Source: Blepharisma japonicum (Eukaryota > Ciliophora > Heterotrichea > Heterotrichida > Blepharismidae). Taken from it: DNA of 64,000 bases. The first letter of the stretch is position 1. Each line of letters opens with the position of its first letter. Below are positions 9,731 through 20,028 of the stretch, piece after piece. A program made the translations under genes and the position numbers. The DNA lies in contig CATKHK010000095.1 of the NCBI GenBank assembly GCA_949751835.1, forward strand, positions 62,001 through 126,000, in the 5' to 3' direction. Under the pieces are notes generated by a model. It ran no database searches. It saw only the letters and a program-made list of their open reading frames with translations, and was not told where the DNA came from.

Positions 9731-11107
9731 ATGTCTGAAGGACATAAGAGCCCTTTAAATAATCGTCGAGTCAAAGCCTTCATCACTCAGCCCGACCAAA
9801 GTGTCCACACAGATACTGCTGACGCCACCGCAAAAGCAGCAGAAAACACAGAAATTTCAGTCCAACTTACCATGATCCGCAAAAAGCATGACCAAGTCAA
9901 ACAACAAAATATGCAGAAAAAAGTCTATTTGGACAAGCTCAGAAAAGAGTTAGAACAGCTTAATCTCGTCGCTAATGCTACAATGGAAGACCAAAAAGCT
10001 GTGAATTTAAAAATTGAGGAGTTAGAAAATGATTTAAAATTAGCACAAGTAAGAGTTGATGAAGAATTACAAAGTAAACGAATGTATGAACATATGCTGG
10101 ACAGAATGAAGCAGGAACAGACCAATCTTGACTTAAAATCTTATAATTTACAAGATAACTTAAAATCAGCAAGAATGCTGTTGGAGACTGAAAAAGATCG
10201 CGCAAGGAAAATTAATGAGAAAAAAGTATCGTCAAGAATGATGGTCAAGGAATTAAGGGAAAATCTTGAAGTAGAAAAAAAGAAAAAGGATGAGAGAATT
10301 CAACAGCTCGAACTTGGAATTAGGCTTAAAAAAGAAGCTGCAGAACGACAAGAAAATCGAATTAAAAGACAACTTGAAATTGCAGAAATTGCAGCAAATG
10401 AAGACAGGCACTCACAGGAAATAAAAATCAAAGAGCAGCTAATCCTCCACAAGTTTTGGCTTCAATATCTTAAATGGAAACAAGAAAACAAAAAACAAAC
10501 AGCGATTGATGTCGAAGAAGCTTTTCAAAAAATTCGTTCAGCGACAGGATTAACAAATTTAAATGATATTGTCGAAAAATTTTTAACAAGAGAAGAAACT
10601 TATAACCAGCTGTTATCTTCTGTAAGTGATGCTGAAAAAACTTTAGCCGATTTAAAAGCTAAGCATGAAATAGCTAGAGAAGAATTAAAAGGCCTTCTAT
10701 TAATTGAAGGTGAAGAAACCGAAAAAACTTTTAATAGAGAATATCAAACTTTAGAAGAAGAAATCGATATAGAATACAAAGAACTAAACCGAGTAAAAGA
10801 ACAAGTTGCCAAAGCTTCAAGTGTCCATGAGCAAGCTTTAGGATGGGGTAAAAAAATGTTGCAAGTGCTAGGGATTGAAGAAAATAAAACTAATATAAGA
10901 GATGTTTTTGACGAGATAAAACATCATGTAGATAACATGATAGAAACAGTTAGTGACAGAAATGAAGAATTTACGCAGAAAATCAAGCAGTTTGAAAATG
11001 CTTCGACCAATGATTTGATAAAACAGCTTTATACTCCAGAATTCATTAGCTGGAATGGACATGTTAAAACTGAAAGAAAAGTAAGTGAAGATGAATCTGA
11101 TAAATAA
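9731..11107 (+). CDS. Coiled-coil protein of the outer dynein arm docking complex family (ODAD1/ODAD3-like)
   Basis: 458 aa, ATG to TAA, without TGA or intron. It is almost entirely coiled coil from about residue 40 to 420. The segment 'EEAFQKIRSATGLTNLNDIV' followed by 'EKFLTREETYNQLL' matches the conserved ATG-containing block of CCDC114/CCDC151/CCDC63 (Chlamydomonas DC2, ODA10), which help attach outer dynein arms to axonemal doublets. The family is fairly clear; which paralogue is not. Its stop codon directly abuts the stop codon of the convergent reductase gene with no spacer. Confidence 0.75.
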   Translation: MSEGHKSPLNNRRVKAFITQPDQSVHTDTADATAKAAENTEISVQLTMIRKKHDQVKQQNMQKKVYLDKLRKELEQLNLVANATMEDQKAVNLKIEELENDLKLAQVRVDEELQSKRMYEHMLDRMKQEQTNLDLKSYNLQDNLKSARMLLETEKDRARKINEKKVSSRMMVKELRENLEVEKKKKDERIQQLELGIRLKKEAAERQENRIKRQLEIAEIAANEDRHSQEIKIKEQLILHKFWLQYLKWKQENKKQTAIDVEEAFQKIRSATGLTNLNDIVEKFLTREETYNQLLSSVSDAEKTLADLKAKHEIAREELKGLLLIEGEETEKTFNREYQTLEEEIDIEYKELNRVKEQVAKASSVHEQALGWGKKMLQVLGIEENKTNIRDVFDEIKHHVDNMIETVSDRNEEFTQKIKQFENASTNDLIKQLYTPEFISWNGHVKTERKVSEDESDK

Positions 11108-11935
11108 TTATAATTTAGCTGACCATTGTTTAATTGCTGAAGGATAGCCTAATGTAAAATTGGGAGCAGTTAATATGAGGCCGCCATCAACGACTAAAAT
11201 GTGGCCTGTGATATATTGAGATGCTATTAAGTATAAAACCCCTTCTGCGATTTCTGTTTTTGTCCCAAAACGTTGCAAAGGAAGATATTTTTCAAAAAGC
11301 GCATTTTGCTTATTTTCATCTGACCCAAGTCTTGAAAGGCCTTCTGTATCTTTAATAGGGCCTGGCGCGATAGCATTAACTCTAATTCCATAAGGTCCTA
11401 ATTCCATTGCTAAGCTTCTTGTTAACGAGTCTATAGCAGCTTTGGCAGCTGAAGCATGAAGTGTCATATATACACATGGCATTTGTAATGTCGACGAAAT
11501 ATTAATAATCGATCCCCCGTGACTCTTCATATACTTCTCAAAAACCACTTTCGACATAGAAAATGTTCCTATCGTATCAATTTCCATCACAGTTCTAAAC
11601 CCCTTAGTCGACAATTTGGTAAATGGTGCCAAAAAATTCCCAGCCGCATTATTCACCAAAATATCAATTTTCCCTAGCTTCTCCAACACAAAGTCTACAG
11701 CTGCATTAATTTGTCCCAAATCCCTGACATCGCACTGAAAAATCTCACAAATTTTCCCACCTTTCTCAAGCTCAGCTTTGGCGTTTCTTAATCTTTCTAA
11801 ATTTCTTCCCAAAATCGCGATTCTAGCTCCATGCTGCGTTAAATATTTCGCTATTCCTAAGCCAATCCCAGAGCCTCCTCCTGTGATAAGGGCAACTTTT
11901 CCTTCCAATAAATTTTCTCTATAAATTGACGTCAT
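11108..11935 (-). CDS. DECR2: Peroxisomal 2,4-dienoyl-CoA reductase (short-chain dehydrogenase family)
   Basis: 275 aa. It carries the N-terminal NADP-binding 'TGGGSGIGLGIA', 'VNNAAGNFLAPF', 'ASAAKAAIDSLTRSLAMELG' and 'IRVNAIAPGPI' followed by 'DTEGL', the pattern of DECR2 rather than of generic SDRs. The protein ends in Ala-Lys-Leu, a PTS1-type peroxisomal signal that human DECR2 also has. The enzyme reduces 2,4-dienoyl-CoA esters so that polyunsaturated fatty acids can be beta-oxidised. The start Met lies just before the Rossmann fold, as expected for the family. The ATG is only 4 nt from the divergent ATG of the TSEN15-like gene, and the 3' end touches the previous gene. Confidence 0.92.
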   Translation of the reverse strand: MTSIYRENLLEGKVALITGGGSGIGLGIAKYLTQHGARIAILGRNLERLRNAKAELEKGGKICEIFQCDVRDLGQINAAVDFVLEKLGKIDILVNNAAGNFLAPFTKLSTKGFRTVMEIDTIGTFSMSKVVFEKYMKSHGGSIINISSTLQMPCVYMTLHASAAKAAIDSLTRSLAMELGPYGIRVNAIAPGPIKDTEGLSRLGSDENKQNALFEKYLPLQRFGTKTEIAEGVLYLIASQYITGHILVVDGGLILTAPNFTLGYPSAIKQWSAKL

Positions 11936-11939
11936 TATA
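11936..11939. promoter_or_regulatory. Four-nucleotide spacer between two divergent start codons
   Basis: The sequence TATA alone separates the minus-strand ATG (11933-11935) from the plus-strand ATG (11940-11942). Neither gene has another suitable in-frame Met. The 5' UTRs and promoters must therefore overlap the opposite coding region, or transcripts are nearly leaderless. Confidence 0.6.
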
Positions 11940-12245
11940 ATGGAGTCATTAAAAGATGCAGTTAAAGCAGACTTAGAAAGCAGAGGCTGGGACGTAAAAG
12001 ATGGAATTTTGTATGGTGGAGACTTTTTATTGTATAAGTTATCTGCAGAAGGTCATACTCATGCTGAGTTTATAGTGAAGTTATATGAGAAATTGCCGAC
12101 ATATCAAGAAATTTTGGGATCAATCCGTGTAGCGACTCAAGTGAAAAAGGTTTATTTTACGTAGACATTGCTTGTAGCTTATTGTGACAGCTCGATTCAT
12201 TATTTAAAAATATCCAGATTTCCTATTTCAGAGCTTCTCAATTAA
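11940..12245 (+). CDS. TSEN15: TSEN15-like subunit of tRNA splicing endonuclease; one 15-nt intron
   Basis: Exons 11940..12149 and 12165..12245, 96 aa. The protein is a single endonuclease-like domain: 'YGGDFLLYKL', 'GHTHAEFIVKL', 'LGSIRVATQVKKT' and, after the intron, 'LLVAYCDSSIHYLKISRFP'. That order matches the tRNA-intron endonuclease fold and especially the short Sen15 subunit, which pairs with Sen34 in the complex that removes tRNA introns. Tyr, His and Lys residues occur near the catalytic positions of Sen2/Sen34, so a minimal catalytic-type subunit is an alternative. Retaining the intron would truncate the protein to 74 aa within the last strand. Confidence 0.75.
12150..12164 (+). other. 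15-nt intron
   Basis: GTTTATTTTACGTAG, exactly 15 nt. Removal joins '...VKK' to 'TLLVAYCD...', restoring the last strands of the tRNA endonuclease domain. Confidence 0.85.
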
Positions 12246-12456
12246 ATTTTAATTAAAATTTTTTATGGGTTTATGCTATTACAAAATTTTTTTGTGACTT
12301 AGGCAAAGACAAATAGTCTCATTTACTTTAATATAGCTGAATATTTTATCCCAATCTGCTCTTTAAGGTAATCGGCATATTTCTTTATTTTTCAATTAAC
12401 TAAAAGCTATTTTATAAGTAATAATAATGTATCAATACTGAAGAAGGAATACCAGA

Positions 12457-14127
12457 ATGCCCTGGTGGGATCGCTTGAGAGCCCTCAAAGACACCGACCT
12501 ACTTAAAGATTATCCCTTATATTCCTTCGTATTTCCTATGTAGTGGCAAGTTTTTCCTCCAATGAACCGACAAAGAAACACAATTGGAACCTATTCCCCT
12601 GAAGAAGCTGCCACCTACGCCAGACTTCTCGAGCAACTTTTTGCAAAACGCCCTGAATTCCGCGTTGATTACGACAAAAGAGACAGTGTTGCCCACACCT
12701 TTTTAAGGCAGCAAATTAAGCTTATGAGGCAAGGATTGACTGAAGAAGCTGCTTTTGCAAAGGCTGAGGCAAATAACGCAGAATTCTTCCTCAAAGAAAG
12801 GCAAAAAGCATCAGTCCTGACCAATGTGGCCAAAACAAGCAGAATTTTAAGCTTTATGAATTATTATGAACAGACTGCAGAAGCGGAAGGCAGAAATAAA
12901 GTGAAAATGCTGCAAAGAGATTTACCTAAATTTGTGAGGTCAAGGGACGAAAATGACGTTTTTAGAGACATGCCAATAGTCCATACTTATAATAAGGTCC
13001 AAGCAACATATTCGCATAATGCAAAATCTGAGGTAAAAAATGAGCCTGATGCATTTTACAATAGAGCAAAAAGGGCACTAGAATACCATTGGGATAGGGC
13101 ACAAAAGGTAGATGGACTAGCTGGGCTGACTGATGAAGCTTTATTGTGGTATTCTAAAGATATAACAAAAAACGTTAGGAAAAGAGCTAAAGCAATACAC
13201 AAAGAATTAACTGATATGGGCGTTAAATTAGACAGCAAAGGAGAAATTGATGTAAATGCAATACAAAATTCAGCATTAAAAAACACTGTAAAAACGAACC
13301 CAGTATTCAAGCTGATTATGCAGAACCAAGGGAACTTTGAAGAAACTTATAAAGTTGACGACTCTGAAGAAGATACTGGAAAGGAATTAGAAGAAATAGA
13401 CGAAAAACAGGCCAAAGGCAAACCTTTGAACTGGACCTCCCCCAATCCTTATAAAAACCAATTTTATAATATAAAAGTAGACCAAGTAGAAACAGACGAG
13501 TCCAGAAAACTAAGACTTAAAGCATTATTTAACCAAGTCCAAAGCCAAGAAACCGATCCTGCAGAGCAGCTTGAGCTCCAACAAATAGCAATCGCCAAGC
13601 TTCGCAGGATCCGCGTCAAATTCGACCATTCCTTAGCCAGAGACAAAAATGACCCAATCGTGCTTGTTGAAGAAGCCAAATATAAAAAAGAAGAAATTGC
13701 TTTTAGCTCCAATTTCGACATAGAAAGAATGAACAAGTTCATGGAGCTTCCCACCAATAAAGTTGTAGAAACTCTCCAAGACAAGCTAGAATTTGAAGAA
13801 ATCGCTAAGCTAGCTTCACCTACCATAATTGACGAAAATTCAGCACCTGTAGGCTATGATAGGAATTACTCAGCTAAAGACAGGCTGGCAGATTTAGACC
13901 ATGAGAGCTCTGATGTCGAAGCTGAAGAGATTGCTGAAGATTTTGATGACGGATTAATAGGACTTGAAGGAGATCTAGAAGAGGCTAATGCAGAAGAAGA
14001 AAAAGAAACAATGAAATTTAGGGCTGGAAAACGTGATATTATTATTAAGCAAGCCAAACCAAAGGCTGACAAGATTGAAGAAGCTATTGAAGCAATGATG
14101 AGTCATGGAAAACCAAAGAAAGAATAA
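12457..14127 (+). CDS. MRPS23: Mitochondrial ribosomal protein mS23 homologue, enlarged; one 15-nt intron
   Basis: Exons 12457..12528 and 12544..14127, 551 aa, no TGA. Exon 1 (MPWWDRLRALKDTDLLKDYP...) joined to 'WQVFPPMNR' gives the N-terminal signature of mS23/Rsm25 ('...L.KxxPxWxxVxxxFPP'), a small-subunit mitoribosome protein. Human mS23 is about 190 aa. Here a long helical, charged extension follows, with an acidic stretch near residues 460-515, as is common for ciliate mitoribosomal proteins. Without the first exon the conserved N-terminus would be missed. The WD-protein gene begins 30 nt downstream. The assignment rests on the N-terminal ~45 residues; the rest I do not recognise. Confidence 0.7.
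12529..12543 (+). other. 15-nt intron
   Basis: GTATTTCCTATGTAG, 15 nt, interrupts the frame 24 codons after the ATG. Its removal fuses 'DYPLYSF' to 'WQVFPPMNRQ', matching the mS23 N-terminus. Confidence 0.85.
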
Positions 14128-14157
14128 ATAAGGAAAAATTCTTTTAAATTATTTAAA

Positions 14158-16524
14158 ATGGAAGAAGACTGGGAACTCCTAGAACTCTCAGGACCAATTG
14201 AAAAAATTGCTGTGCATGAAGTAAATAATATAATGGTTTATAGCGTGGGAACTGTTATTGTGCTGTGGGATCCACAAATAAATAGAAAAGTTTCTATTAG
14301 GTGCCAAGATGGACCAGTTTCTTCAATTATTTTTTCGCAAGATTTTGATTATTTAATTACAATTTCGAGGTCGTTGAAGCCTATGATTTCTGTATGAAGG
14401 TGAAGGACTTTAGATTTGGAAAGCAGTGTGTGGCTGCCTTATAAAGAAAGGAAAAAATCTCCTGTTAGCATTATTTGTAATTTAATAGGAAATCGTCTTA
14501 TTGCGATTGAGAATGAAGAGGGAGGGGGATATAGGGTTTCTATATGAGAATGAAAAGCTCCTGATCTGGTGTTGGTAATGGTAGAAGACTTAGATGTGGA
14601 AAACCAATGCATTTATACAAGTATTTTGAGTGATCAAGTTACTTTATTAACTGCAGAAAAAAACTGTTTGAAATTATGAAAAATAGAAGAAAAAATTTCA
14701 ATTGATAAAAGAATGCATTTAAAATACAAACTTTTGCAGGTTGAATATATAGCCAGCTTAGGAGTTTTTATTATACTTTATGATACAGGAAAAGCAGTAT
14801 CTATTAATACACTTGGAAAAGCTATAGCAAGTATTGAGCATCAAAATTTAAAATTCACATGCTTTTCTGTCTTAAGTGAGCAGATTTATTTTGGGACAAA
14901 TAATGGAGCGATAATTACATACACACTACGCAGCTACAGAATGATCCAAGAATTTTCTCCATTAAAGCTATGCCCTATAAAATCACTATTTTCTAGCCGA
15001 TATCTTTATATAAGCTACTCAGATGCAAATTTCCAAGTAATTTCACTACCCCAGCGAAAAATCCTATGTGAAACTTATGGCCATAACTCCAAAATTATCT
15101 CTTTATCCTGATATGATAGATGAAACGTCATCACCGCTGCAAAATCTTTAAATATATGAAGATATTCAGGCAAAGGCTGGACCCCTCAAACACTGGAAAT
15201 AAATGACGAAATTTCTGCCTTAGGGGTTCACCCATTAAAAAAAGCTTTTTGTTTAGGAACTTTTAATGGAGTTTTAAGGCTCTATGATTTTAAAGCTCAG
15301 CATCGGCTAATCCAAAGCTTCCAAATAGGCGCTTTGCCAGTTTATGATATATCTTATACAGCTGATGGAAATTTTATAGGAATTGGGTTTACATCAGGAC
15401 AAGCTGTATTAATGGACCAATATTGTCAACAAATTTTAGTTAGATTAGAAGAGACGTGGTCAAGAAATGGGCCGTGCTTACAGTCTGTGCAGCATTTGAC
15501 TAATGCTTCTCAGATAAAATTTTTGACACTGCATGAAGCAGGCTGCTTACAGCTACACCATATGGAAATTCGGTATAATCAATTGAATAAAACACAGTTT
15601 AATTTATTTTATATGGAAGGAAAATGTATGGGGTATTCATTGCATGTAAGTGGGAATTATGCAATTGCTGTGTCTGATATAGGAGCGATATATATTTTTA
15701 ATGTACAATTAGGAAATATTACTGGGGTTATATCAATTGAACCGGAACCTAGAGGCTGTTTTCAGGATCCATCAGGATTATATATAGGAATCCTCATAAA
15801 AAATCCTGAAAATTGCTATACAACCCTTGTGCTATATGAAATCGGCACTGGCAGAAAAGCTGGAGAATTATCGAAACTTGATAACTGCGACTCTCTAAAT
15901 TCAATTAAATGAACTTTTGATGGACGATTCATAATCATAGGTGGCTCTTCCGGAATTCTCTCTGTATGAAGAACACCTGACCAAATTATCAATAAAATCA
16001 CCGAAATGACTGACCATCTACGCAAAGACAAAGAATTTTGGACTCATTTTCCATTAGAACTTAATAATAAATCATTGAGAAATGGGACAAATCCATTGGT
16101 TTTTGACACTTCAGCTGAGCTGAATGATACACAAGGTGCCTTTTATAACTCAATTGTAAAGCTAAAGAAGCAGCCACAGCGCAATTTGGTAAGAAATGAG
16201 CAACTTTATATTGCTACTGATGCACCAGTAACATTAACAAGAAGGTCAAAATCTTCAAATCCTGTCAAAAAAACTGTAAATAATGACCCAAATTTGTATT
16301 ATTCATCAGCAAAAACAAATACTGGGTTTAGGCAAAGAGGCATAACCAGTGTAGATTCATTCACCATTGAAAGTGCAAACCAGACAGTAATGGAAGATCC
16401 AAGAGATATAGACATTGAATGCGAAGAAATTGGGGTTTCCAATGACTTTGAGTCTTTTTCAAACGGCACTAATAATACAGAAGAAAGAGAACAGCTATAT
16501 GGAGATATTGATAGATTTTTATAA
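14158..16524 (+). CDS. Large WD-repeat protein
   Basis: 788 aa in one frame containing about eight TGA codons, nearly all at the Trp that ends a WD blade (for example 'MISVWRWR', 'YRVSIWEWK', 'CLKLWKIEE', 'SLNIWRYS', 'GILSVWRTP'). About 650 residues form one or two beta-propellers. The C-terminal ~140 residues begin with a helix ('IINKITEMTDHLRKDKEFW') and then become Ser/Asn-rich and disordered. The helix after the last blade recalls MAPKBP1/WDR62-type proteins, which in ciliates are linked to basal bodies, but I cannot settle the family. The gene starts 30 nt after mS23 and ends 27 nt before the convergent FYVE gene. Confidence 0.8.
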
Positions 16525-16551
16525 TTATGAAAAATTATCTCAGATTAATTA

Positions 16552-17106
16552 TTAGCTATTAAGATCTGGCATCTCATTAGTCTTTTTTCCGATACAATTT
16601 TTGCACACCCTTACCTTTGAATTGTAGCCCAGCTCAGGAATGACTTCGCGCTCCCTTGAGTCTTTTTTACACACAGCCTGCCCACATTTTCTACAATGAT
16701 GCTGCCTTGTGACAGCTGTAAATTTTCCATTGCAGATTTTACAGCTGTTCGATCCTCTAGGATCATCCCAGTTCGGCCTTTGGGCATGCTTAATTATAAG
16801 GCTCCAGGCTCGGTATTCTTGGACTGTTTCGCATTTAATTATCCACTGCTGGGTTTTCCCTTTTTTGTTTACGACTTGGCACTCAATTGAGTTTTGTGAG
16901 CTGTTATCATAAGTAACTCTAAATTTATTGTTAATTGTGGTGGAATTTTTCGGAGGAGTTCCTAGGGATAAGGAATAGCAGAGTTTTTTGTCGGAAAGAA
17001 CAAGCCATCTTCGCTTTTCTTTGTTTTTGGAGAGCATGATTACGTAGCCTTCTTTTTTCAGGTTGTCGCGATGGAACTCAGGATGCTTCGATTGATTATG
17101 TCCCAT
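16552..17106 (-). CDS. PH-FYVE phosphoinositide-binding protein
   Basis: 184 aa, ATG to TAA, no TGA. Residues about 15-110 form a PH domain ('KKEGYVIMLSKNKEKRRWLVLSD' region ending in 'EYRAWSLIIKHA'). Residues about 113-175 form a FYVE zinc finger: an initial 'WDD', paired Cys in 'CKIC', the basic core 'RQHHCRKCG' and 'RVCKNC'. FYVE domains bind PI3P on endosomes. The start MGHNQS could be myristoylated. The protein is short, with little beyond the two domains, so it is probably an endosomal adaptor. Confidence 0.9.
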   Translation of the reverse strand: MGHNQSKHPEFHRDNLKKEGYVIMLSKNKEKRRWLVLSDKKLCYSLSLGTPPKNSTTINNKFRVTYDNSSQNSIECQVVNKKGKTQQWIIKCETVQEYRAWSLIIKHAQRPNWDDPRGSNSCKICNGKFTAVTRQHHCRKCGQAVCKKDSREREVIPELGYNSKVRVCKNCIGKKTNEMPDLNS

Positions 17107-17447
17107 ATTATAGATTAAATTAACTGATATAGAGAAAAAATAATCAGATTTGAAGTAGGAGATTATTTATAAAATTTACTAATTAATTGTAAATTAAATA
17201 TAATTTAAAAATAACTCTATTTTAAATTTCAATTGTTTTTATTATTGCTTGTATACTTCTATAAATTTATATAATAGGCACATCAAAATCTTTATTATTC
17301 TACAAAATCTAAAATTTTTCTATTCTATCAAAAGAACTTTCAGTATTTAGAAGCCATTTTTTGAAAAATATATCAGAAAATGCTCATTATGAAACATTTT
17401 AAAAATTTAGATGCATTAATTTATCAGAATAATTCTGATAATAAAAA
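17107..17447. other. AT-rich divergent intergenic region
   Basis: About 340 nt, very AT-rich, between the FYVE gene start and the start of the secreted-protein gene. No motif identified. Confidence 0.4.
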
Positions 17448-18191
17448 ATGGCTTCAAAACTTATCTTTATGATCTGTATACTATCTTTGGTTCTTGCCCA
17501 GCCCTCTCAAAATGACACAACTCCGAGCCAAAATGCTACAATTCCAAGCCCAAATGTTACAAATTCATCATCTTCTTCAAACCAAAGCAACTCTTCTGTT
17601 GAATCCAACATTTCTTCAAGCAACAATGCTACAATCCCAAGCTCAAATATTACGAATTCATCATCTTCTTCAAACCAAAGCAACTCTTCTGGTGAATCCA
17701 ACGTTTCTTCAAGCAACCAATCAAATATTTCTCAGCCAAACAATACTTATTTTTACCAAGGAGGCATTGCTGAGACTCTTCTTGAGATGGCAAATGGCTT
17801 TTTCATTGGACTAAAGAGAAATCAAACCCAAAATTCTTTATGTTATAATGACTCTGGAGCTTTAACTGAACTATCACAGATAGTTTATATGGATATTATA
17901 GACTATGCAAGAGGTAATTCGTCAGCGAAAAATCAAGTTTATGTAGATTATGATAATCTGGAAAACTATTTTAAGGATCATGCAGAAAATGACTGTGATT
18001 GAGACTGGTTTTTTAAACTTTATGTAGAGATTTCTGTTGAAGGGCTGAGAAAAATTATTGATAGAATAATAGGGAATATCAATAGTGTAGCAAGTGAGTG
18101 GATGCTACTAGATAACTGCACAAGCAATTATACAGCGTGTGGAGAAAACTGGGGAATATTGACGAGACAACTTGCTTTGTGGGAGATTTAA
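17448..18191 (+). CDS. Secreted Ser/Asn/Thr-rich protein with tandem N-glycosylation repeats
   Basis: 247 aa with one TGA as Trp ('DCDWDWFF'). A clear signal peptide (ASKLIFMICILSLVLAQ) is followed by about 85 residues rich in Ser/Asn with many N-x-S/T sequons, including two copies of a 31-residue unit. The C-terminal half is a compact-looking domain with several Cys (SLCYND, NDCD, LLDNC, YTACG). It could be a cell-surface or cortical-granule protein; no family recognised. Confidence 0.75.
17532..17717 (+). repeat. Two tandem 93-nt units inside the secreted-protein gene
   Basis: Units 17532-17624 and 17625-17717 are nearly identical and both begin AATGCTACAAT. Each encodes 31 residues rich in Ser/Asn sequons. 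The period is a multiple of three, so copy-number changes would keep the frame. Confidence 0.8.
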
Positions 18192-18330
18192 TTGATAACT
18201 AATATTCTTAAAATTTTGAAATAGAGTGATTTTTATATAAAAATACTAAGATCATAGGAAATAATAAAAACAATTTTAGTTAATTTTATCATTTCTCCAG
18301 TTAGAAAACCTTAAAAAATGCATAAAAATG

Positions 18331-18886
18331 CTTAGGGAAGTTATTTTTAAAAATTATGTGATTTAAATCAAAATTTACAAATTTACTATTTTAGTTGCAA
18401 AGCATTCTTATTATTTTATTAAGATTTAACAAATAACTATTTTTTTAACCTTATTATTTCGCTTTGCAAGACTGCTATTTTTTCACTTAAACTATCTCTC
18501 ATTTTTAAAAAATCATCACTAAGCTGTCTGATTTCATCATTCCTTCTATCTATAAGCAATTGTTGACTTTCTATTCTGATTAGGAAATTTGAATTCTGCT
18601 GCTCAAGAGATGAAATTTTCTCCTGTTGCTGATTTATAAGTGAATCCCGTATCTCTAGATTTTTCTGATAGTCTTCCGAAATCCTCTTAACGTAATCCTT
18701 TGCTTTTTCTTTGTTTTCCTTTAATCTATTGGTGAGTTCGACTATTTCTTTATCTTGAGATAGTTGAATGATATTTGATGCTTCCATTCGTCTTCAAAGT
18801 GTCGCATAATTCCTATTAGGAGGAGCCATTTCTTCAAAAAGTATATTAAGCTCCTCTTCTCCCATTTCTTCGATATCCTGAATATT
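18331..18886 (-). repeat. Repeat unit 1: coiled-coil gene plus its 3' flank
   Basis: From 'cttagggaag' at 18331, this unit contains about 105 nt of 3' flank and then the coiled-coil gene. The same arrangement restarts at 18887, giving a direct tandem duplication. A third, inverted copy lies at 26595 to about 27310. Size differences are mostly whole 21-nt heptad units. Confidence 0.8.
18437..18865 (-). CDS. Small coiled-coil protein, copy 1 (N-terminally truncated family member)
   Basis: 142 aa from ATG 18863-18865, with TGA as Trp in 'YATLWRR'. It matches copy 3 (26595) along the coil (SEKIAVLQSEIIRLKK at the end) but has only one of the inner heptad units. Upstream, the family N-terminus (MSNSDQ...) is replaced by 3'-flank sequence of unit 2, so the start is uncertain and the gene may be inactive. 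No function known. Confidence 0.5.
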
Positions 18887-19469
18887 CTTAGGGAAGTTAT
18901 TTTTAAAAATTATGTGATTTAAATTAAAATTTACAAATTTATTATTTAGTTGCAAAGCATTCTTATTATTTTATTAAGATTTAACAAATAACTATTTTTT
19001 TAATCTTATTATTTCGCTTTGCAAGACTGCTATTTTGTCACTTAAACTTTCTTTCATCTTAAAAAAATCATCACTAAGCTGTCTGATTTCATCATTCATT
19101 CTATCTATAAGAAATTCTTGACTTTCTATTCTGATTAGGATTTTTGAATTCTGCTGCTGAAGGGATGAAATAGTTTCCTGAAGGGATGAATTAGTTTCCT
19201 GAAGGGATGAAATATCCCGTTGAAGAGATGAAATGGCCTCCTGCTGCTGATTTATAAGTGCATCCCGTATCTCTAGATCTTTCTTATAGTCTGCTGAAAT
19301 CCTCTCAAATAAATCCTTTGTTTTTTTTTCGTTTTTCTCTAATTTATTGGTAAGATTGACTATTTTTCTCTGTTGAGATAGTTGAAGAATATTTAATGCT
19401 TCCATTCGTCTTCAAAGTGTCGCATAATTCCTATTAGGAGGAGCCATTTCTTCAAAAATTATATTAAGA
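18887..19469 (-). repeat. Repeat unit 2: second tandem copy of the coiled-coil unit
   Basis: The 3' flank at 18887-18991 is almost identical to that of unit 1. Similarity to the other copies ends abruptly at about 19469 ('atattaag'). Confidence 0.8.
18992..19447 (-). CDS. Small coiled-coil protein, copy 2 (N-terminally truncated)
   Basis: 151 aa from the ATG of 'MAPPNRNYATLWRR', TGA as Trp. Four inner heptad units ('ISSLQRD', 'ISSLQET', 'NSSLQET', 'ISSLQQQ'). The sequence diverges from copies 1 and 3 upstream of the MAPP start, so the family N-terminus is missing. Probably a non-functional or re-started duplicate. Confidence 0.5.
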
Positions 19470-19556
19470 AACAATTTGACTCAATTTTTGCATTTATTTA
19501 AATTTGAACGAGCTGCATATCCCTAGGTTGTATAAAAATAAAAGTTTTTTATTTTA

Positions 19557-19923
19557 TTATATTAAATAATAATCTCAGAGTCCATTAAACAGTCTAAAAA
19601 TTCTATTCGTTTTTTCATACAGAACCTCTTAATTATTTTTTTTCAAAATCTCATAATAGAATTTTTGTATTTCTGCGTTCTTCATATTTAAGAATCTTTC
19701 GTGATCATCAATTAGCCTTTAATTATTTATGAATTTTTTTGCTGCAGCTTCTTCTTTATAAAGAATATTTCCCCGACATTAGAGTTTTGTAAGGTTCAAG
19801 CTGCTTCGTAGCATCGTCAAGGCGTAGGAGATTTTTATCATGTACGTTACAGAAAGTATCGACTTTGTGGGCTGGGGCAGCGCAGAAAAAAGCACCAGTG
19901 GAGAAAGCACAAGAAGCTACCAT
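19557..19923 (-). pseudogene. Decayed gene fragment A
   Basis: From ATG 19921-19923 the minus strand reads 'MVASCAFSTGAFFCAAPAHK' and 'NLLRLDDATKQLEPYKTLMS', then shifts frame at a GGGG run to 'NILYKEEAAAKKFINN', a TAA, 'RLIDDHERFLNMKNAEIQKF', another TAA, and 'EVLYEKTNRIFRLFNGLWDY' to a final TAA. One frameshift and two internal stops make it a relic. Family not recognised. Confidence 0.5.
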
Positions 19924-20028
19924 GTATTTGCATACATAGCATTGCTATATTAATTTGATGTTGTCATTGCAGGAATTGAACTATTAGTTAGCCCCAAGTT
20001 TTATTAATAATCGTAGAAATTGCATGCT

